A stretch of 64,000 nt of DNA from Moraxella pluranimalium (GTDB taxonomy: Bacteria > Pseudomonadota > Gammaproteobacteria > Pseudomonadales > Moraxellaceae): positions 1-64,000 of the forward strand of contig NZ_MUYU01000029.1 in NCBI RefSeq assembly GCF_002014825.1, in the 5' to 3' direction. Shown here piece by piece: positions 1 to 7,652 of the stretch. The translations under genes were made by a program, and so were the position numbers. Under the pieces are notes generated by a model. That model had not been told where the DNA came from and made no database searches. It saw only the letters and a program-made list of their open reading frames with translations. Positions within the stretch are counted from its first letter, which is position 1, and the number at the start of each line of letters is the position of its first letter.

Positions 1-32
1 AATTGGGGGTCGGTTCATTATTTTGGCTGCTT

Positions 33-302
33 TTATTTTTCTAATGCCTCAACTTTTAGCATGTTTTGCAAATCCATTAAAACCTTAACAGGATCAAGTT
101 GTAAACCTTGACAATAAACAATAAACTCAAACACATCCAATCTGCGATCTCCCGTCTCCACCTTGCCAACAAACGAATAAACCACGCCCAATCGCTCTGC
201 TAAAGCCCGCTGGGATAATCCTAAAGATTTTCTTTGAGCAATAAAAATTTCTCTTAAATGCTGATGTTGATCAGAATGTATAGATAGACGCAAATTTTTC
301 AT
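33..302 (-). CDS. XRE-family (Cro/CI-type) DNA-binding regulator
   Basis: An 89-residue protein made almost entirely of one helix-turn-helix domain of the XRE family (about residues 15-75), with the typical SQRALAERLG recognition region and the VETGDRRLD loop. The frame stays open to position 386, but that start would overlap the divergent GTPase gene. The ATG at 302 gives the usual compact size and abuts an operator-like repeat. The gene points away from the GTPase gene at 366, and the 63 bp between them hold paired inverted sites. From this I infer that it represses both itself and the GTPase. It resembles solo antitoxin-like or phage-type repressors; no partner toxin fold is visible next to it. 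Confidence 0.85.
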   Translation of the reverse strand: MKNLRLSIHSDQHQHLREIFIAQRKSLGLSQRALAERLGVVYSFVGKVETGDRRLDVFEFIVYCQGLQLDPVKVLMDLQNMLKVEALEK

Positions 303-348
303 TGCACCTATTTTAGGGACAATATATAATGCACCCAAAACAGGTGCA
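302..348. promoter_or_regulatory. Promoter with two operator-like repeats between the regulator and GTPase genes
   Basis: The + strand carries TTGCAC (302-307), a 17-bp spacer and TATAAT (325-330), a good sigma-70 promoter for the GTPase gene. Two 19-bp sequences lie on it. TGCACCTATTTTAGGGACA is at 303-321, and its near copy TGCACCTGTTTTGGGTGCA is at 348-330 on the opposite strand; 15 of 19 positions match. One covers the -35 and the other touches the -10 and start region. That is the arrangement expected of operators for the adjacent XRE regulator. Confidence 0.7.
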
Positions 349-365
349 AATTTATAGGAGTATTT

Positions 366-1271
366 ATGAGTCAATCTACCAATCAATCCTTGAATGACTG
401 GATGGAAAATCTACCACCAGAAATTCAAAATAAGTTGCGTGAACAACTGAATAGCATTGCCAATTATACGCCACGAGTCGGTATTATGGGCAAGTCAGGT
501 GCAGGCAAATCATCACTTGCCAATGCTATTGTTGGCAAGCAAGTATTTAAAGTTGGTCACTTGGGTGGCTGTACACGCAATTTACAAGAAGAAGTTGTTC
601 AAATTAAAAATCGCGAATTGGTATTTGTGGACTTGCCAGGCATTGCTGAAAATCCTGAGCGCCACGATGAATATTTGAAGCTTTATGAAGAGCAATTACC
701 CAAGTTGGATATCATCTTATGGGTAATTAAAGTTGATGACCGTGCTCAAAAAGACGATTTGGAATTTTATCAATGGCTAACCCAGCGCTACAAAAAAGAA
801 CAAATCATCTTTGTTTTAAGTCAATGCGATAAAACGCACCCAACAAAAGAATGGGACTGGGATTCATTCAAGCCTGGCAAACGCCAACAAGAAACAATCA
901 GCGAAAAACTTAAATTAATCGCACAAGATTTTAATATTAGTAGCTATAGCAACATTGTATCCATTGCCCATGATTATGATGAAGAAAAGAATGAGGCAAG
1001 AAATTACAATATAAATTTACTGATTGAGAACATTATCTATAATATGCCTAGGCAAGCACAAAGCAGTTTCTTGGCGTCAGTCCCCGAAGAGGAAAAAACG
1101 GAAAAAGCAAAGGAAGAAGCGCTAAAAGGATTTTTGGGTTTGGTCGATGAAGCCCTTGATATTGTTATTGATAATGCACCGTTGCCACCAATCTTAAAAG
1201 AACCAGCGAAAAAAGCCAAAACAGCTTTACTTAAAGGTGCCAAAAAACTTTGGGGGAAACTATTTGGTTAA
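366..1271 (+). CDS. YfjP-type small GTPase (Era-like/50S ribosome-binding GTPase superfamily)
   Basis: A 301-residue P-loop GTPase. G1 is GKSGAGKSS at about residues 42-50, the G2 threonine is near residue 70, G3 is DLPG at 89-92, and the G4 position reads SQCDK near 152-156 instead of the canonical NKxD. About 100 C-terminal residues beyond the G domain are charged and then hydrophobic (residues about 255-300), suggesting membrane or partner contact. The family includes E. coli YfjP/YeeP, which are found on prophages and islands; their cellular role is not settled. A GGAG ribosome site precedes the ATG at 366. The gene is divergent from an XRE regulator and ends in a strong terminator, so it forms a self-contained regulated unit. 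Confidence 0.8.
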   Translation: MSQSTNQSLNDWMENLPPEIQNKLREQLNSIANYTPRVGIMGKSGAGKSSLANAIVGKQVFKVGHLGGCTRNLQEEVVQIKNRELVFVDLPGIAENPERHDEYLKLYEEQLPKLDIILWVIKVDDRAQKDDLEFYQWLTQRYKKEQIIFVLSQCDKTHPTKEWDWDSFKPGKRQQETISEKLKLIAQDFNISSYSNIVSIAHDYDEEKNEARNYNINLLIENIIYNMPRQAQSSFLASVPEEEKTEKAKEEALKGFLGLVDEALDIVIDNAPLPPILKEPAKKAKTALLKGAKKLWGKLFG

Positions 1272-1274
1272 ATC

Positions 1275-1304
1275 AAAAAGTCCAGTTTAAAAACTGGACT
1301 TTTT
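1275..1304. terminator. Bidirectional intrinsic terminator
   Basis: Perfect 14-bp inverted repeat (arms 1275-1288 and 1291-1304) with A/T-rich flanks. It sits between the convergent GTPase gene and trpE and has a T-run on both strands. Confidence 0.85.
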
Positions 1305-1312
1305 TAACAAAC

Positions 1313-2827
1313 CTACCCAATCTCAAGCCCATCACACGCCATCTCGACCGCTTTGATGATGGCAAGGGCTTTTTTGTTGGTCTCATCCCATTCTGCCATC
1401 GGGTCAGAATCAGCGACCACGCCTGCCCCTGCTTGGACATGAACCTTGCCATCTTTCATCACTGCGGTACGAATGGCGATGGCCGTATCCATATTACCAT
1501 GCCAGCCCAGATAGCCAATCGCCCCACCAAACACCGTGCGGCGGACAGGTTCAACTTCATCAATGATCTGCATGGCTCGGATTTTGGGCGCGCCCGACAG
1601 CGTGCCTGCCGGAAAAGTCGCACAAAATACATCGAGCGCATCGACATCATCACGCACCTGTCCTTCGACATTGCTGGCGATATGCATCACCTGCGAGTAG
1701 CGTTCGATAAACATCTTATCCGTCACCTTGACCGAGCCGATTTGACATACTCGTCCGATGTCATTACGCCCAAGGTCAATCAGCATCAGATGCTCGGCGA
1801 TTTCTTTTTGGTCGGACAGCAATTCTGCCTCAAGTGCCAAATCCTCTGCCACATCACGCCCACGACGGCGAGTACCTGCCAGTGGTCGCACCGTGACCGT
1901 ACCATCTTCGATACGAGATAAAATCTCAGGCGATGCCCCGATGATGTCAAATGGCGATTTGCCCACTCCAAAGGTTTCGCCGTGCAGCATAAACAAATAC
2001 GGCGATGGGTTCAGATAACGCAGTGCTCGATACACACTCAAGGCATCCCCATCAAAGTCCGCCGTCATACGCTGCGCAGGCACGACTTGCATGACATCAC
2101 CTGCTAGGATGTAGTCTTTGATTTTATTGACATCCTTGCAGAACTTATCCTGACCTGTGACAGACACAAAGTTTGGCTTAGGCTGTGTGGTCGTGGTCAA
2201 ATCAGGTCGCTGTCCCAGTGCTTGTTCGATCGCAGCTAGGCGCGCCAGTCCATCTTCATAGCCATTTTCAAGCTCACTATTGGCATAGACGACAATGGAT
2301 AAAGTATGCTCAAGATTATCAAACACCACCACTTCGGTCGATAACATCAGCCATAAATCAGGCAGATTCAGCGGATTGGGTGCATCCGACTGCCCCACCG
2401 ATGGCTCAATGGTGCGGATCAAATCATAACCAAAATACCCCACCAAACCACCGCTAAACACCGGCAAAGCTGGCACATCTTCCACCGTCGGCATGGTAAA
2501 CTGCGCCATGAATTTGCGGATTTCATCAAATGGCTTGTCCGTCTGGGTACTCGACACCACGCCCACCAGCTCGCTGCCGACTTTCATCACACCATCTTGG
2601 TATTCAAAATACACGCCCTTGCCAAGCCCAATCATCGAATAACGAGCAAAACGCTCACCGCCGACCACCGACTCAAACAAATAAGCTTTTGGGTTTAGTT
2701 TGCGAATATTGGCAAATACCGACACCGGTGTCGCATCGTCCATCAGGCGTTTTTTGATGAGTGGTACATGGCTGTAGCCACGGTGTTTGAATTGTAAAAA
2801 TTCATCTTTGGTCATCGGATTTGACAT
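1313..2827 (-). CDS. trpE: Anthranilate synthase component I
   Basis: A 504-residue TrpE that converts chorismate and glutamine-derived ammonia to anthranilate, the first step of tryptophan synthesis. The N-terminal domain contains the regulatory LFES...RYSMIG region. The chorismate-binding domain shows GDVMQVVPAQR, PSPYLFMLHG, AGTRRRG, IDLGRNDIGRV and the C-terminal GAPKIRAM motif, all as in catalytic TrpE. Length is normal and no key residue is missing. The glutaminase subunit (trpG) and other trp genes are not adjacent, as is common in Moraxellaceae. No tryptophan-rich leader is visible upstream, so regulation is probably by feedback inhibition and promoter control. Confidence 0.97.
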   Translation of the reverse strand: MSNPMTKDEFLQFKHRGYSHVPLIKKRLMDDATPVSVFANIRKLNPKAYLFESVVGGERFARYSMIGLGKGVYFEYQDGVMKVGSELVGVVSSTQTDKPFDEIRKFMAQFTMPTVEDVPALPVFSGGLVGYFGYDLIRTIEPSVGQSDAPNPLNLPDLWLMLSTEVVVFDNLEHTLSIVVYANSELENGYEDGLARLAAIEQALGQRPDLTTTTQPKPNFVSVTGQDKFCKDVNKIKDYILAGDVMQVVPAQRMTADFDGDALSVYRALRYLNPSPYLFMLHGETFGVGKSPFDIIGASPEILSRIEDGTVTVRPLAGTRRRGRDVAEDLALEAELLSDQKEIAEHLMLIDLGRNDIGRVCQIGSVKVTDKMFIERYSQVMHIASNVEGQVRDDVDALDVFCATFPAGTLSGAPKIRAMQIIDEVEPVRRTVFGGAIGYLGWHGNMDTAIAIRTAVMKDGKVHVQAGAGVVADSDPMAEWDETNKKALAIIKAVEMACDGLEIG

Positions 2828-2863
2828 TGTTATAATCCATGCAATTCATAAAAAATTGTCATT

Positions 2864-2875
2864 ATCATAGCACAA
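2864..2875 (-). promoter_or_regulatory. Extended -10 promoter of trpE
   Basis: On the minus strand TTGTGCTATGAT carries a TGn-extended -10 with no clear -35. The same TTGTGCTATAAT core precedes prfC and ccmC. Confidence 0.5.
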
Positions 2876-2899
2876 TTTTATCGAAATTTTTATAAAAAA

Positions 2900-2929
2900 A
2901 CACACCAAGTCATAACGAACATGGTGTGC
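2900..2929 (-). terminator. Intrinsic terminator of the DUF3298-like gene
   Basis: CACACCA/TGGTGTG stem followed on the minus strand by a run of seven T. It lies just past the stop codon at 2939. Confidence 0.75.
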
Positions 2930-2938
2930 TGATTTTGA

Positions 2939-3760
2939 TTATTTTAGGTACTGAGATTTTAGAATGCCTTTAAGCTCGGCATAGCTTAGGTGCAGTGACG
3001 GCATCCCAAAGACATAAGGCGTAATCTCATAGGGCTGATACAAAAATTCCACGCCTGTCTCATCAAACATAAAATTTTCTGTCACCGCAAAATCCCAGCT
3101 ATTCATAATCTCGGACGGCTCAACTTCCATCGCAATCAGATATTCATAAAACTTAGCATATAACATCTGCTCAAGGGCATCTTGCTGTCCTGCGATGATG
3201 ATGTCATCGAGTGTCAGCAATTTTTTATTTGTCAAATCAAAGACATAGTAATAGCTATTTGGCAAATCATGTGCCCCGCCCGTATAGACATTACCATCGA
3301 TTCGCATCAAGGCAAGCCCTTTGTGCATACCAATCATCGATGGTGTCGCCATCACCGAATAGCTATAAATACTGTCTTCGGCACGCGCGGTATTGACAGC
3401 ACCAACCAGATTATTTGTAATACGATTCAGCTCACGAGCAAGCTCACGGTCGGTCACCAATGGCTTATTATAAAAAGCTTTGGTTTGCTTGGCGATGGCA
3501 GAATCTGAATCATGCTCATCCAGTACATCAATGATGGCAAGTACATCTTTATTAATCACACTATCAAGCCACATATGCCCTGTGTGTATCAGCTGATAAT
3601 CGATGCTCGGGCAATACTCGCCACAGCTCTCATATGGCGTACTGTCTGTCTCAGCCCACTTGGACTGCACATAAAAATCGCTCGCCTGTGCCGCACCCAT
3701 CATCATCAAGGCAGCCGTGAGTGCCACACCAAACACACTGTTCTTGCTACGCTTTGTCAT
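2939..3760 (-). CDS. Secreted protein with DUF3298/RsiV-like domain
   Basis: About 273 residues with an N-terminal signal peptide: basic MTKRSKN, a hydrophobic core, and probable cleavage after AAQA. The mature part resembles DUF3298/DUF4163-type periplasmic proteins, with conserved stretches such as PNSYYYVFDLTNKKLLTLDDI and a C-terminal YEITPYVFGMP element. Its function is unknown; relatives include the extracellular domains of RsiV and PdaC. I chose the ATG at 3760 because a GGAG lies six bases before it. An upstream in-frame TTG at 3772 would lack such spacing. The gene is monocistronic, flanked by terminators. Confidence 0.75.
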   Translation of the reverse strand: MTKRSKNSVFGVALTAALMMMGAAQASDFYVQSKWAETDSTPYESCGEYCPSIDYQLIHTGHMWLDSVINKDVLAIIDVLDEHDSDSAIAKQTKAFYNKPLVTDRELARELNRITNNLVGAVNTARAEDSIYSYSVMATPSMIGMHKGLALMRIDGNVYTGGAHDLPNSYYYVFDLTNKKLLTLDDIIIAGQQDALEQMLYAKFYEYLIAMEVEPSEIMNSWDFAVTENFMFDETGVEFLYQPYEITPYVFGMPSLHLSYAELKGILKSQYLK

Positions 3761-3889
3761 TCTCATCTCCAAAAAATCCCAACATATTAGCCAAACAGCT
3801 TATCACAAGATTGTCATAATAAGCCCATCATAACATACTTTAAAAATAATGCAAAGCATTGTCAAATCATCTAAAGTCTGCCAAATACA

Positions 3890-3927
3890 AATCAGCCATC
3901 AGTATGAATAATAACTGATGGCTGATT
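3890..3927 (-). terminator. Hairpin terminator after the hydrolase gene
   Basis: Perfect 14-bp stem (3890-3903 with 3914-3927) and a 10-nt loop, directly after the stop codon at 3930. The T-tract on the minus strand is short and interrupted. Confidence 0.65.
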
Positions 3928-3929
3928 GG

Positions 3930-5546
3930 TTAATCACCTTGGGATTTTTTGATTTGGTTTATGGATTTTGGATTTGGATATTGTTTGGCAACGCTATCCA
4001 CCCAAGCAAATAACTCGTCCAAATCATAATCACCGCCATGACCTTTATCCCACGGCATCGCAAAATCGACATTTTTGCCTTGATTAGCAAGCTTGGTTGC
4101 CAAAATCACAGGAATGGCAAAGCCTATATCGCTGTCTTTTGCCCCATGACGGATGCGCCAATGCAGGGCGGTGTTGGCGGTTTTATCGTCCAAATACGCC
4201 ATCGGGTTCATCAGTTTCACCGTCTGAGCATCTGCCACTTTGGCATCTGTGGCGGTGCTGTGCTTAACACCAAAGGCAGTAAAATGGCGATTATCGGTGG
4301 CATTATCGCCAAACAGATTATTCTCGCCTGCGGACAAATCTAAGGCATCAAAAGCAGGCGGCGTTTTTGAGCGACCTGTATAAGCCTTTAAAAACTCACT
4401 ATAATCAGCGATATAATACGGCTCGGCAGATTTTTTTTGTGCCAAAAAGGCATAACTGCTCAAATCCACGCCTTGCTTATGCGCGGTATTGACCGATTTA
4501 TTCAGATGATACAGTACTTCATCTTTAAAGCTGCCATTGCCATCTTTATCCAAGGTCAAAAGCTTGCCATCATGCCCTATCAACTTTAAGCCATTAACAT
4601 AACTTGGAAAGTCTTGCTTGAGTGCTTGGGCAGTTTGTTTTTCGCCATCGGTTAATGTACCCGGAACTAGCTCACGCTTGACATTATAGTCAAGCATGGA
4701 GATGGACATTTTTTTATAATCGACGACATCAGCCAATTGCCATTCGTACGCCATATCAGCATGCTCAAGATTGGTAATCGGGCAGTAGCTTGACACCGCA
4801 AATACGCTATCAGATGCTTTGGCAGCGCCCAATTTCTGCAAATACGGCTCATAGTCTGCGCTATCGCCCGTCGCCCCAAGCAGTGCCGTCATCGCACCGC
4901 CTGCCGATGTGCCGTTGACGATGATTTTACCCGCATCGCCTGCCATCACGCCATCATTTGCCTTCAGATAGCGCACCGCCGCCTTTAAATCCACAATCGC
5001 TGCGGGGGCTTTACCATAATACTCGCCCTGCTCGCTCTTTAGCGTGCGACCCCTTGCCCCTGCCGATGCGACTATCATACCACGATGCAGTGCCTGTGCC
5101 ACACTGTTTGGCTTACCATCACGACCTACGCCCACCGTCATGGGCTTAGCAGGCATATAGCCACCGACTGCATTAGGCATAAAAATAGGGGCGGTGGCTG
5201 CGGTATAGCCATTGATGGATTTATCTTCAAAATAACTTTCGGGAATATAAATATTCATCGACTGATAAGCGGTATCCACAGGATTTGCGACATAGGCGAT
5301 GTTCTCATAGGCACGCACTTTGATGGTTTGGTTATCCACCGTGACATCAAGCGGTTTATAATTATTGACATCAAACTGCAACGCATTGGCGGTGCTCGTT
5401 GTGACGGTAGGCAATTTACCATCAATGATACTGATATTGACAGGATTATTATTCACTGTGGCGATGGTGGATGCGATGGTCGAACACCCTGCTAGGGCAA
5501 GGCTTGCGCTCATGGCGGTGATGATGGGCTTGAATGATGATTTCAT
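3930..5546 (-). CDS. Tannase-like alpha/beta-hydrolase lipoprotein
   Basis: A 538-residue alpha/beta hydrolase anchored as a lipoprotein (lipobox LAGC, lipidated Cys21). The nucleophile elbow GTSAGG puts the catalytic serine at about residue 214. A C-terminal DKGHGGDYDLDELF stretch likely supplies the histidine. Layout and motif match bacterial subtype-B tannases and feruloyl-esterase-like enzymes, which hydrolyse galloyl or phenolic esters; the true substrate cannot be told from sequence. The gene stands alone behind a near-perfect Fur box, so I infer iron-repressed expression and a possible role in splitting an iron-binding phenolic ester or siderophore. General esterase activity is the alternative. 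Confidence 0.8.
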   Translation of the reverse strand: MKSSFKPIITAMSASLALAGCSTIASTIATVNNNPVNISIIDGKLPTVTTSTANALQFDVNNYKPLDVTVDNQTIKVRAYENIAYVANPVDTAYQSMNIYIPESYFEDKSINGYTAATAPIFMPNAVGGYMPAKPMTVGVGRDGKPNSVAQALHRGMIVASAGARGRTLKSEQGEYYGKAPAAIVDLKAAVRYLKANDGVMAGDAGKIIVNGTSAGGAMTALLGATGDSADYEPYLQKLGAAKASDSVFAVSSYCPITNLEHADMAYEWQLADVVDYKKMSISMLDYNVKRELVPGTLTDGEKQTAQALKQDFPSYVNGLKLIGHDGKLLTLDKDGNGSFKDEVLYHLNKSVNTAHKQGVDLSSYAFLAQKKSAEPYYIADYSEFLKAYTGRSKTPPAFDALDLSAGENNLFGDNATDNRHFTAFGVKHSTATDAKVADAQTVKLMNPMAYLDDKTANTALHWRIRHGAKDSDIGFAIPVILATKLANQGKNVDFAMPWDKGHGGDYDLDELFAWVDSVAKQYPNPKSINQIKKSQGD

Positions 5547-5557
5547 AAAAATTCCCT

Positions 5558-5576
5558 AATAAGAATAATTCTTATT
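5558..5576. promoter_or_regulatory. Predicted Fur box upstream of the hydrolase gene
   Basis: AATAAGAATAATTCTTATT is a 19-bp inverted repeat, perfect apart from its central base, and fits the AATgAgAATnATTcTcATT form of the Fur site. It ends 11 bp before the ATG at 5546, overlapping any plausible promoter. Confidence 0.65.
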
Positions 5577-5641
5577 TTATCACCATCATCATTCAAGATT
5601 TAGTTGGATATGTTATTTTTTGTAAATTGATACTGTTGTCT

Positions 5642-6460
5642 TTATTGGGATTTTTTAAACACATAAACACAAAACTCGCCACGCACATCAAGCACATCCA
5701 GGCGTTCAAGCTCGGCTCGTTTGTCCGCTTTTGCCTTGTATGCATAAGGCGTCATGGCAATCAGGTGCTTAAGATTCGTATTATCAAGCGTCATATCCGC
5801 ATGGATAATCCGCTCATCGATGAGTACAAACTCTGAGGCAAGGCTTGCGATGAATTTCTCAGGCTCATGGGCAATCACTTGTCCAAACAACGCCTGACGC
5901 ATAGCATACAGATGATGCGGTGCTGGCGTCGCCACAATCAGATGACCATCTGCCGTCAACACTCGGCGCATCTCATCTTTTGGCAAGGGGCTAAATAGGC
6001 TTGTGCAAACATCCACCATACCATCTGCCACAGGCAATACCGCGCCTGTGCCCACCACCCAAGTGATACGCTGTGCCTTGTCCGCTTTGGCAGCGATTTG
6101 CACCGCTGATTTGGCGATATCAATCGCTATCACCTGCTCGGCGACATCTGCCAAGCCATCAGTATAGTAGCCTTCACCGCAGCCGATATCCAGCACTGCC
6201 TTGGCAGGCAGTGACGATAGCGTCTGCTTGATGGCATCTTTGAGTGGCTGATAATACCCTGCCGACAAAAACGCACGGCGTGCCGCTACTGACTCGGGCG
6301 TATCACCGGGATTTTTGCTCTTTTTGTGCTGGACGACGTGCAGATTGACATAGCCTTCTTTGGCGATATCAAAGCTGTGATTGGATGGACAGCGGTAGCT
6401 TTTTTGGGTCAGTGTCAAAGACTGTTGGCAGATTGGGCAGGTCAGCATGGTTTCGGGCAT
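5642..6460 (-). CDS. rlmA: 23S rRNA (guanine-N1)-methyltransferase RlmA-type
   Basis: A 272-residue class I SAM methyltransferase with an N-terminal zinc finger (CPICQ...CPSNHSFD) and the diagnostic segment EGYVNLHVVQHKKSKNPGD, as in RlmA(I), which methylates G745 of 23S rRNA. The SAM motif VLDIGCGEGYYT is intact near residue 90. The C-terminal third matches the family. It is transcribed separately from its neighbours, with a short gap of about 55 bp to the upstream exporter gene. RlmA(II), which acts on G748, is mainly Gram-positive, so the G745 specificity is more likely. Confidence 0.92.
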   Translation of the reverse strand: MPETMLTCPICQQSLTLTQKSYRCPSNHSFDIAKEGYVNLHVVQHKKSKNPGDTPESVAARRAFLSAGYYQPLKDAIKQTLSSLPAKAVLDIGCGEGYYTDGLADVAEQVIAIDIAKSAVQIAAKADKAQRITWVVGTGAVLPVADGMVDVCTSLFSPLPKDEMRRVLTADGHLIVATPAPHHLYAMRQALFGQVIAHEPEKFIASLASEFVLIDERIIHADMTLDNTNLKHLIAMTPYAYKAKADKRAELERLDVLDVRGEFCVYVFKKSQ

Positions 6461-6516
6461 TAATAAAAATTATCGACTATTGTAGCACAGCTGTGTCGCT
6501 TTTTGGGTGGGTGTGC

Positions 6517-7386
6517 TCATTTCTTGCCCGCCAAAATCCCACTGACAATCACAAGTCCAATCCCCACCATCGCCATCATCGGTAGCACTTCATCAAACGC
6601 CACCACCCCATACAGCGTGGATAGCACCACCGACAGATAGCCTAATGCCGATACCATAAACTTACGCCCAACCTTATAAGCGTGCGTCATCAGCATCTGC
6701 CCACCTATCGCTGTCACACCAATGCCAAGCAAATACGGCAACATCTCAAGGCGCAGCGGCGTCCAGCCAACCACCGTGCTCGCCACCGCTGATAGCACAG
6801 TCGCCAATGCCGAAAAATAAAACACAATCCGCCACGACGGCTCACCAAGCAGTGACAGCTCTCGCACCTGCAAATAGGCATAGCCTGCAATCGCACCACC
6901 GCCAAGCCCCATCAAAGTCGGTAGCACACCATGCCCCAAGATACTCGGGCGTAGTATCAGCCCAATGCCAATCAAGCCAAGTATCAGGGCAAACCAAGTG
7001 GTACGGCTAGGCATCTGCTTTAAAATCACCACTGATAAAATCGCCAAAAATATCGCCGAAGTATTGCTAAAAGTCGTCGCCGTCGCCAAAGGCAGATGAT
7101 TGATACTATAAAAAATCATGCACAGTGCTGTCGTGCCTGCCAATGACCGCCAAAAATGTTCTTTGGGATAGGCGGTAGCAAAAGACTGACCTATCAGCAT
7201 CGCCTGCACACCAAGCACCACCGCAGCAAACGCCACTCGCCAAAACACCAGCTCGTACTCGTGCATGGCGAATCTCAGTCCCGTCATCTTGACCAAAATC
7301 CCCATCACGGTAAAGCACACCGACCCCGCGACCATCCATAGCGAGCCGAGAAATGAACCTGTGTCAGTGTGGGGAGTTTTGGGCAT
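6517..7386 (-). CDS. DMT-family transporter (EamA domains)
   Basis: A polytopic membrane protein of about 289 residues with ten predicted helices in two EamA repeats (GSLWMVAGSVCFTVMGILVK at the start; a second half beginning near LPTLMGLGGGAIAGYAYLQ). Such proteins export metabolites or import nucleotide sugars or riboflavin; the substrate cannot be assigned. The ATG at 7386 places the first helix normally. An in-frame ATG at 7425 adds 13 residues and cannot be excluded, since neither has a strong ribosome site. It lies upstream of rlmA in the same direction, so the two may be cotranscribed. Confidence 0.85.
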   Translation of the reverse strand: MPKTPHTDTGSFLGSLWMVAGSVCFTVMGILVKMTGLRFAMHEYELVFWRVAFAAVVLGVQAMLIGQSFATAYPKEHFWRSLAGTTALCMIFYSINHLPLATATTFSNTSAIFLAILSVVILKQMPSRTTWFALILGLIGIGLILRPSILGHGVLPTLMGLGGGAIAGYAYLQVRELSLLGEPSWRIVFYFSALATVLSAVASTVVGWTPLRLEMLPYLLGIGVTAIGGQMLMTHAYKVGRKFMVSALGYLSVVLSTLYGVVAFDEVLPMMAMVGIGLVIVSGILAGKK

Positions 7387-7510
7387 GATGTTCTTTAATG
7401 GATACGATTTGGGGTATTGTATCATAATTGGGAGATGGCTAGTAAAACACTGTGTTAATACATTTTATTTTCAGATGCATCTTATCAATCTTATGTATTA
7501 ATGTAAACGC

Positions 7511-7648
7511 ATGCACATTCAACAATTCTTCTTCAAATTTACAGTCATAAGTATTTTTATAATAACTATTGCTTTTATTAGCATATTTACTATAAACTTA
7601 TTACCAATTAATTGTAAAATCTTTACTGTATTTATAAATCCAATATAG
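7511..7648 (+). CDS. Possible 45-codon hydrophobic small protein
   Basis: An open frame ATG 7511 to TAG 7646-7648 encodes a very hydrophobic 45-residue peptide rich in Ile and Phe, a likely single membrane helix. It ends four bases before the start of the J-domain gene. The ribosome site is weak and base composition is AT-rich, so this may be chance in a leader region. Confidence 0.25.
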   Translation: MHIQQFFFKFTVISIFIITIAFISIFTINLLPINCKIFTVFINPI

Positions 7649-7652
7649 CTTT

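Noticed and set aside
1250..1921. 223-codon frame antisense to trpE
   Set aside because: Shadow of the trpE frame; no ribosome site and no protein-like pattern.
2828..2900. trp attenuator or leader peptide before trpE
   Set aside because: No tryptophan codons in a short frame and no terminator/antiterminator pair.
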